From an uncultured Clostridia bacterium (GTDB taxonomy: Bacteria > Bacillota > Clostridia > Christensenellales > CAG-917): a stretch of DNA of 64,000 nucleotides. Made by a program: the position numbers and the translations under genes. This document shows positions 58,778 to 64,000 of the stretch, piece by piece; positions within the stretch are counted from its first letter, which is position 1, and the number at the start of each line of letters is the position of its first letter. Location of the stretch: contig CAKQMI010000003.1 in NCBI GenBank assembly GCA_934254835.1, positions 19,147 to 83,146 of the forward strand, written 5' to 3'. The notes beneath the pieces were generated by a model. The model saw only the letters and a list, made by a program, of their open reading frames with translations, did not search any database and was not told the origin of the DNA.

Positions 58778-60336
58778 AAATCGACGTTTTGGACACAACT
58801 TTAAGGGACGGCACCCAAGCCGAAGGCGTCACTTTGTCAATCGACGACAAGGTGGAATGCATACGCCTTTTGGACGAACTATCCATCGACTTTATCGAGG
58901 CGGGCACGCCGTTTGCCAACCCGAAAGACAAAAAACTTTTGTGCGACGATGACCTTGTCACGCACAATTCTCATATCGTCGCTTTTGGCTCAACTCGACA
59001 CAAAAACAACTTAACCGATGAAGATAGCGCGTTAAACCTGCTTTCTTTGTCAAAAACGCAATTTGTATCGGTTGTCGGAAAAAGTAGCGCGACGCAAGCC
59101 GAAAAGGTATTGCAGGTGTCGTGTCAGGACAACTTAAAGATGATTTACGACAGCATTCGCTATCTTTCCGACCGCAACAAAACGGTGTTTTTCGACGCCG
59201 AACATTTCTTTGACGGATATAAGGAAAACCCCGAATACGCGCTCGATACCCTTCGCACTGCAAAAAACGCCGGCGCAAAACTTCTGGTTCTTTGCGACAC
59301 CAACGGCGCAACCCTGCCCGAGGAAATTTCGGCGATTGTGAAAACCGTGGTCAAGACTTTCAAGCGCGCCAAAATCGGCATACACTGCCACGACGATTTG
59401 GGACTTGCCGTCGCAAATACGATTTCTGCGGTCGACGCAGGCGCAACCCATATCCAAGGCACTTTTTTGGGATTTGGCGAAAGATGCGGAAATTGCAATC
59501 TCGTCACCGCGATTTTGGACTTGCAACTGAAAAAAGGCTACGAAATTTTGCCCCCCGACTCAATTAAAAAATTCACCGATACGGCGCGCCGTCTTGCGGA
59601 AATTACCAACGTCCGCCTGCCAAAAAACACGCCCTACGTCGGGAAAGCCGCGTTTATGCACAAAGGCGGTATGCACGGCGACGGCGTCATGAAATATTCG
59701 CCCGCTTTTGAACATATCGATCCGTCGATTGTCGGCAACGAGCGAAGTTTTCCCATAAGCGAGGTGGCGGGACGCGCGATATTTTTGAAAAAGGCGCAGG
59801 ACGTCTTGCCCGACGCGCCCCTCGACGACGCTCAATCCGACGCCCTCTTAAAACGCCTCAAAGAAATGGAAATGCAAGGCTATCAGTTCGAGGGTGCGGA
59901 CGCAAGTTTCAATCTTTTTGTCAGAAAATCCATCAATCTTTTGCGTGAATTTTTCAGCGCGGAAGAATACAGCGTCAATATTTTGTCCAAAGGAAGCGGA
60001 AAAAGCACGTCGTCGGCGACGGTGTCGGTGAGCGTGGACGGCGAAAACCGCAAAGAGTCGGCGGAAGGAAACGGCCCCGTCGACGCGTTGGACATCGCCC
60101 TCAGAAAAGTGCTGTCACGCTTTTATCCCGAAATCGACAAAGTCACCCTCACCGACTACAAGGTGCGCGTTTTGAACAGCGAGGAAGCGACGAAAGCGAC
60201 CGTCCGCGTTCTCATCACGTCGTCGGACGGTTTCGTCAGCTGGTCGACCGTGGGCGTATCGACAAACGTCATCGACGCGTCGTGGCACGCGCTTTTGGAC
60301 GGCATGGAATACTACCTTTTATTAAAGCGGAAATAA
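58774..60336 (+). CDS. cimA: (R)-citramalate synthase (CimA type)
   Basis: 520-residue LeuA homologue of the citramalate group, which joins pyruvate and acetyl-CoA for isoleucine without threonine deaminase. It shows [61 protein letters not shown] and YVGKAAFMHKGGMHGDG. The FDAEHFFDGYK and KAAFMHKGGMH motifs are typical of CimA and not of LeuA. The regulatory domain is present (GNGPVDALDIALRK). A citramalate route makes sense because no threonine deaminase is seen here, although thrC lies nearby. Coupled to leuA and to the next gene. Confidence 0.92.
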   Translation: MKIDVLDTTLRDGTQAEGVTLSIDDKVECIRLLDELSIDFIEAGTPFANPKDKKLLCDDDLVTHNSHIVAFGSTRHKNNLTDEDSALNLLSLSKTQFVSVVGKSSATQAEKVLQVSCQDNLKMIYDSIRYLSDRNKTVFFDAEHFFDGYKENPEYALDTLRTAKNAGAKLLVLCDTNGATLPEEISAIVKTVVKTFKRAKIGIHCHDDLGLAVANTISAVDAGATHIQGTFLGFGERCGNCNLVTAILDLQLKKGYEILPPDSIKKFTDTARRLAEITNVRLPKNTPYVGKAAFMHKGGMHGDGVMKYSPAFEHIDPSIVGNERSFPISEVAGRAIFLKKAQDVLPDAPLDDAQSDALLKRLKEMEMQGYQFEGADASFNLFVRKSINLLREFFSAEEYSVNILSKGSGKSTSSATVSVSVDGENRKESAEGNGPVDALDIALRKVLSRFYPEIDKVTLTDYKVRVLNSEEATKATVRVLITSSDGFVSWSTVGVSTNVIDASWHALLDGMEYYLLLKRK

Positions 60337-60337
60337 T

Positions 60338-61399
60338 ATGTTTGACATTGCGTTAGTTTACGGCGACGGGTACTCGCAACTTTTATCTTCTTCGGCAAAA
60401 GCACTGCTTTCTGCCGTTGCAAAAAGTCACGGTTTTTCACTTTTATTTCACGAGATAAACGTCGGCTCGTTTTTGGGAAAACGAGAAAGCGAGATAGTGT
60501 CGTGTGGCGAATTCAAGGCTATAAAGTCTTCTGACGCCACGATATATACGGCAGGTTTCAATGAACTTTCGGGCTTCGATAATGACAACTTCGTTGTTTC
60601 TTTACTTTGCAAAAACCTTGGTTTATATGGCAATTTCAAGGAGATAAAGTCCTTTTCTTGCTCGATAAACAATTCTGTCATCAAAAATATCGACAAGGCA
60701 AAAGCAGTCGATTTTCTTATCGTGCACGACAGCACGCTGAAAAATAATTTCAAAAAAGGATACGAAAACGGAAGTGCCGGACGCGAGGCTTACGACTTAA
60801 TTTCCCTTCCCGAAATGTATGCCGAGCGCATTGCCCGCGTCGCTTACGAACTTGCGGAAGGTCGAAAGAAAAAACTTGTTTCTGCGGACTTTGCCGACCT
60901 TTTCAACACCGAGTTTTTACGCCGAAAAATCACCCACGAGATAAACGAGGACTACCCTTTCGTCAACCTTTCTTCGATGACTTTAGGCGAGGTCACGCAC
61001 GGCTTACTCGTCGCGCCGTCGGCATTCGACGTCATCGTAGCCAACGAAGTTTCGGCGGGCGCATTGTTTGAAATGGGCGCGTCAATCGTCGGTGGATACG
61101 GAAATTCGTGTGAAGGCTACCTCGGCGACTCGGCAACGGGACTATATAAACCCGCAAGAGTTGCGCCTTTTTCCGTCAAAAACCCGCACGGCGTCAATCC
61201 TGTCGGGACGCTTTTGGCGGTTTCCAAACTTTTGAAGTATTCCCTTGACAAAAGGGACGCGTCGCAAGCGGTCGAAGACGCGGTAACCGCCGTAATCGAC
61301 CTTGGATACGTCACGCCCGACATGAAAAACGGAAACGACAACCTAAAAAATGTCCTTTCGGCCGAAGAGTTCACAAACGAGGTCATAAGTCGCTTGTAA
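60338..61399 (+). CDS. Divergent isopropylmalate/isocitrate dehydrogenase homologue (active-site residues lost)
   Basis: 353 residues, aligned end to end with 3-isopropylmalate dehydrogenases: start IALVYGDGYSQ, middle NLGLYGNFKEIKSF, then AFDVIVANEVSAGALFEMGA and the tail TGLYKPA..NPVGTLLAVSKLLKYSL. The key residues differ. The substrate Arg region RPL/RELTGG reads as KEI and HDSTLKNN. The metal site GDxLSDEA reads SAGALFEM, and the VDxM Asp is LSSM. It therefore probably cannot perform the LeuB reaction as known. The frame is clean and tightly placed one base after cimA, so it is maintained. It may be regulatory, structural or a new enzyme. A true leuB is not in this window. Confidence 0.8.
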   Translation: MFDIALVYGDGYSQLLSSSAKALLSAVAKSHGFSLLFHEINVGSFLGKRESEIVSCGEFKAIKSSDATIYTAGFNELSGFDNDNFVVSLLCKNLGLYGNFKEIKSFSCSINNSVIKNIDKAKAVDFLIVHDSTLKNNFKKGYENGSAGREAYDLISLPEMYAERIARVAYELAEGRKKKLVSADFADLFNTEFLRRKITHEINEDYPFVNLSSMTLGEVTHGLLVAPSAFDVIVANEVSAGALFEMGASIVGGYGNSCEGYLGDSATGLYKPARVAPFSVKNPHGVNPVGTLLAVSKLLKYSLDKRDASQAVEDAVTAVIDLGYVTPDMKNGNDNLKNVLSAEEFTNEVISRL

Positions 61400-61452
61400 A
61401 TCCCCAAAAATCCCTTTTTCCTCGTTTTGTTTAAACCGAAAACAGACAAATA

Positions 61453-61490
61453 AAAACGCGTCGCAGTAATTTTGCGACGCATTCTTTTTG
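61453..61490. terminator. Bidirectional terminator
   Basis: Stem GCGTCGCA/TGCGACGC (61458-61480) with A-rich and T-rich flanks. It lies between the convergent ilv/leu operon and trpS. Confidence 0.9.
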
Positions 61491-61554
61491 TTGTATTATT
61501 TTGTCGAAAATACGACGATTTTGCCCTGTTTTTCTGAAATTCCGCCGTGCACGC

Positions 61555-62559
61555 CTATCTTGGACGCTCCACAAGCCCGATTTTCTTTTTGACTTTTCTG
61601 AGGGTTTTTTCGGCAAGATAGGACGACCTTTCCGCGCCCTGTTTCATAACCGCCGTCAGATAGTCCTTGTTTTTCATAAGGTCGTTGTATTTGTCCTGAA
61701 TGGGCGTGATTTTTGCGATGACTGCATCGCCGACCGCAGTTTTGAACTCGGCGTACGACCTGCCCGCAAACTCTTCCTCGACCTCGCGAACGGATTTGTC
61801 TGTGAACACGCTGTAAATGGTGATGAGGTTGCTGATGCCGGGCTTTTCGGGCGATACGATAATCTCGTTTCCGCTGTCGGTGACGGCACGCTTGAACTTT
61901 CTTGCGATAGTGTCCTTGTCGTCAAGGAGGAAAACGACGCCGTTGGTGTTGTCGTCGGTCTTGCCCATTTTTGCGGTGGGATCCAAAAGATTTTGGATTT
62001 TCGCGCCGGTTTTCGGGAAGTAGCAATCGGGCACGACGAACGTGGGCGAGTACTTATTATTGAACCTTTCCGCAATCGTCCTTGCGATTTCGACGTGCTG
62101 TTTCTGGTCCTTTCCGATGGGGACGAGGTCGGTCTGATACAGCAAAATATCCGACGCCATCAGCATGGGATAAGCAAAAAGTCCGACGTTGACGTTGTCG
62201 GGAGCCTTCATCGACTTGTCCTTGAACTGCGTCATACGGCTTGCCTCGCCGAACATTGTATAGCAGTTCAAAATCCAGGCAAGTTCCGAATGCTCGGGGA
62301 CGTGGCTTTGCACCGCCAACACGGATTTTTCGGGATCGAGCCCGATCGACAGGAACAGCGCCATAAAGTCGAAAGTCCTTTTTCTGAGGTCTTGGGGCAA
62401 GTTCGCGACGGTGAGGCTGTGCAAATCGGCGACCATATAAACGCAGTTGTATTCGTCCTGCATTTTCACCATATTTCTTAACGCGCCGATGTAGTTACCC
62501 AGTTGCAAGTCGCCCGTGGGTTTCAGCGCGCTATAAACGATTTTTTTGTTTTCTTCCAT
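61555..62559 (-). CDS. trpS: Tryptophanyl-tRNA synthetase
   Basis: 334 residues, class I synthetase. The HIGH-type motif is PTGDLQLGNYIGAL (about 14-27). The KMSKS-type loop is DPTAKMGKTDDNTNG (about 192-206), KMGKT here. MVADLHSLT and YPMLMASDILLYQTDLVPIG fit the family. It lies 11 nt after thrC and is probably co-transcribed. No T-box leader is seen between the genes. Confidence 0.97.
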   Translation of the reverse strand: MEENKKIVYSALKPTGDLQLGNYIGALRNMVKMQDEYNCVYMVADLHSLTVANLPQDLRKRTFDFMALFLSIGLDPEKSVLAVQSHVPEHSELAWILNCYTMFGEASRMTQFKDKSMKAPDNVNVGLFAYPMLMASDILLYQTDLVPIGKDQKQHVEIARTIAERFNNKYSPTFVVPDCYFPKTGAKIQNLLDPTAKMGKTDDNTNGVVFLLDDKDTIARKFKRAVTDSGNEIIVSPEKPGISNLITIYSVFTDKSVREVEEEFAGRSYAEFKTAVGDAVIAKITPIQDKYNDLMKNKDYLTAVMKQGAERSSYLAEKTLRKVKKKIGLVERPR

Positions 62560-62570
62560 AATAATATTCC

Positions 62571-64000
62571 TTAAAAAGCGTTCAGCACCGCATCGTTGAC
62601 GTCCTTATTGTCGATGACGGTATTAAATCTTATTTGTTTTGTGAGGAGCCCGCTTATCGCGTCGGGGATTTTCACGCCCGATATACGGTGCAGTTTTTGC
62701 GCGGACACAAAAGCGTCCTCATGCTCCTCGTGAGAAATGGCGTTGTAAACGTCCACGGGGAACTTGTACGGACTTGCCGTTGCCACGATGACGGTCGGGG
62801 TATTATCGCCCGTTTCCGCAACGAAATTGTTGTAAACGGTGACGGCGACCGCGGTATGTGTGTCAAGGGGATAGTCAAAACTGTCAAAGAAACAGTCAAT
62901 TGCCATTTTTGTATCGTCTTCGTCGGCATAGCCCCCGACGATACCCGCCTTTTCAATCATTTCAAAAGGCACCTCGTATTTTCCGCATTCAAAAAGCGCG
63001 CGCATTTTTTCTTTGACAAAGTCCACGTCATCGCCCGACACGTCGTACAACAATCTTTCGAGATTGCTGGACACCAAAATGTCCATACTCGGCGAGATGG
63101 TTTTGAAAAAGTCGCGGTTTTTGTCGTACACACCCGTTTCAAAGAAGTCGGCAAGCACGCGGTTGACGTTGCTGGCGCAAATAAGTTTGTTGACGGGAAG
63201 CCCCATCTTCTTTGCGTAGTAGCCTGCAAGTATATCGCCGAAGTTTCCACTGGGCACCGAGAAATTGATTTTGTCGCCGAGCTTCACGTCGCCTTTTTCA
63301 AGAAGACGCAGGTAGGCGTAAAAATAATATACGATTTGCGGGACGAGGCGTCCCCAGTTTATGCTGTTTGCCGACGACAGTACAAATCCTTTTTCTTTGA
63401 ATGCTTTGCGCATTTCTTCGTCGCCGAAAATACGTTTGACGGCGGACTGTGCGTCGTCGAAATTTCCTTTTATTCCGAAAACTTTGACGTTGTCGCCTTC
63501 TTGCGTGCGCATTTGCAACTTTTGCATATCGCTGACGCCGTCCTCGGGATAAAGAACGACGATATTGGTGCCTTCGACGTCCTTGAAGCCTTCGAGCGCG
63601 GCTTTTCCGGTGTCACCGCTGGTGGCAACGAGGATAAGAGCCTTTTCTTTGACGTCGTTTTTCTTCATCGACGCGGTCAAAAGGTGCGGTAACAGCGTCA
63701 ATGCGACGTCCTTGAACGCAAGCGTCGGACCGTGGAAAAGTTCCAGCACGAAAGTCGCATCGTCGATTTTCCTGACGGGGCAAACCTCGTCGGTCTCGAA
63801 GCGCGCGTAAGCGGACCTGCAAAAGCCGTTGATTTCGTCCTTTGTAAAGTCCAAAAAATCGGATAAAATTGTTATGGCGAGGTCAACGTACGACAAATCC
63901 CTGAAAGTCGCAATATCGTCCAACGAATATTTTGGAAAAGACGACGGAACATACAATCCGCCGTCTTTTGAAATTCCGTTTACGATTGCCTGACTTCCCG
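62571..64000 (-). CDS. thrC: Threonine synthase, N-terminus beyond the window
   Basis: At least 476 codons are visible; the frame continues past 64000 (upstream residues SQAIVNGISKDGGLYVPSSF match the family start). It converts phosphohomoserine to threonine with PLP. The PLP lysine is in ELFHGPTLAFKDVALTLLP, and ILVATSGDTGKAALEGF and FSVPSGNFGDILAGYYAKKM bind phosphate and cofactor. It is the longer, fungal/E. coli type of ThrC with the C-terminal extension. It precedes trpS with an 11-nt gap. A TTG at 63956 is inside the gene, not the start. Confidence 0.95.
   Translation of the reverse strand, partial: GSQAIVNGISKDGGLYVPSSFPKYSLDDIATFRDLSYVDLAITILSDFLDFTKDEINGFCRSAYARFETDEVCPVRKIDDATFVLELFHGPTLAFKDVALTLLPHLLTASMKKNDVKEKALILVATSGDTGKAALEGFKDVEGTNIVVLYPEDGVSDMQKLQMRTQEGDNVKVFGIKGNFDDAQSAVKRIFGDEEMRKAFKEKGFVLSSANSINWGRLVPQIVYYFYAYLRLLEKGDVKLGDKINFSVPSGNFGDILAGYYAKKMGLPVNKLICASNVNRVLADFFETGVYDKNRDFFKTISPSMDILVSSNLERLLYDVSGDDVDFVKEKMRALFECGKYEVPFEMIEKAGIVGGYADEDDTKMAIDCFFDSFDYPLDTHTAVAVTVYNNFVAETGDNTPTVIVATASPYKFPVDVYNAISHEEHEDAFVSAQKLHRISGVKIPDAISGLLTKQIRFNTVIDNKDVNDAVLNAF

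Noticed and set aside
62560..62570. T-box before trpS
   Set aside because: Only 10 nt separate thrC and trpS, so there is no room for a riboswitch.

Overview
The window is about 64 kb of chromosome from what looks like an uncultured or gut-type member of the Firmicutes/Clostridia. The evidence is a primary sigma factor of SigA type in a dnaG-rpoD-trmK-nif3 cluster, TrmK and SecG of Firmicutes type, strong GGAGG ribosome sites, TTGACA-N17-TATAAT promoters and short U-tailed terminators. Lipoproteins, anaerobe-type transporters and an L-cysteine desulfidase point to an anaerobe. The species cannot be named from the sequence alone.

Layout. 1-10.5 kb is one long minus-strand operon running from a flavoenzyme (OYE-type plus FAD domain) through a P1 peptidase, an MscS channel, a small membrane protein, DUF896, a dGTPase, dnaG, rpoD, trmK and nif3 to a truncated zinc-ribbon protein. 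10.7-12.5 kb holds a redox-type Cys protein, tRNA-Val(GAC) and 1.1 kb of structured repeats. 12.5-18.2 kb carries an Lrp regulator and a proton-translocating transhydrogenase whose NADP-binding domain III is present three times in one polypeptide. 18.4-33.5 kb is mixed: a PI-PLC-like protein, a PadR regulator with membrane partner, an acyltransferase, Mrp, a phosphatase gene split by a MITE, a P-type ATPase, an M28 peptidase, an AraC regulator, a DUF1538/PII-like pair and an LCAT-like lipoprotein. 33.6-45.8 kb has a lipoprotein, an XRE membrane regulator, a heterodimeric ABC exporter, a YfcC-type carrier, and a TetR / cysteine desulfidase / ATC-hydrolase operon. 45.8-51.8 kb groups the trans-translation genes (ssrA, smpB, rnr) with metA, metY and secG. 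52-64 kb holds an ion permease, a ferritin-like protein, a PRTase, an alkyltransferase, the ilvB-ilvN-leuA-cimA operon ending in a divergent isopropylmalate-dehydrogenase homologue, and thrC-trpS.

Themes. Sulfur and amino-acid metabolism recur (metY/metA, cysteine desulfidase, branched-chain synthesis, thrC). Two repeat systems shape the window. One is a MITE family with terminal inverted repeats and AT duplications at 23.4, 31.5, 45.8 and 54.8 kb; one copy interrupts a phosphatase gene and another supplies a -35 box. The other is a cloverleaf-like structured repeat lying just downstream of both tRNA-Val and ssrA, in the same relative orientation, each followed by a partial copy of the RNA gene's 3' end. 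The most unusual protein is the transhydrogenase with three domain III copies.
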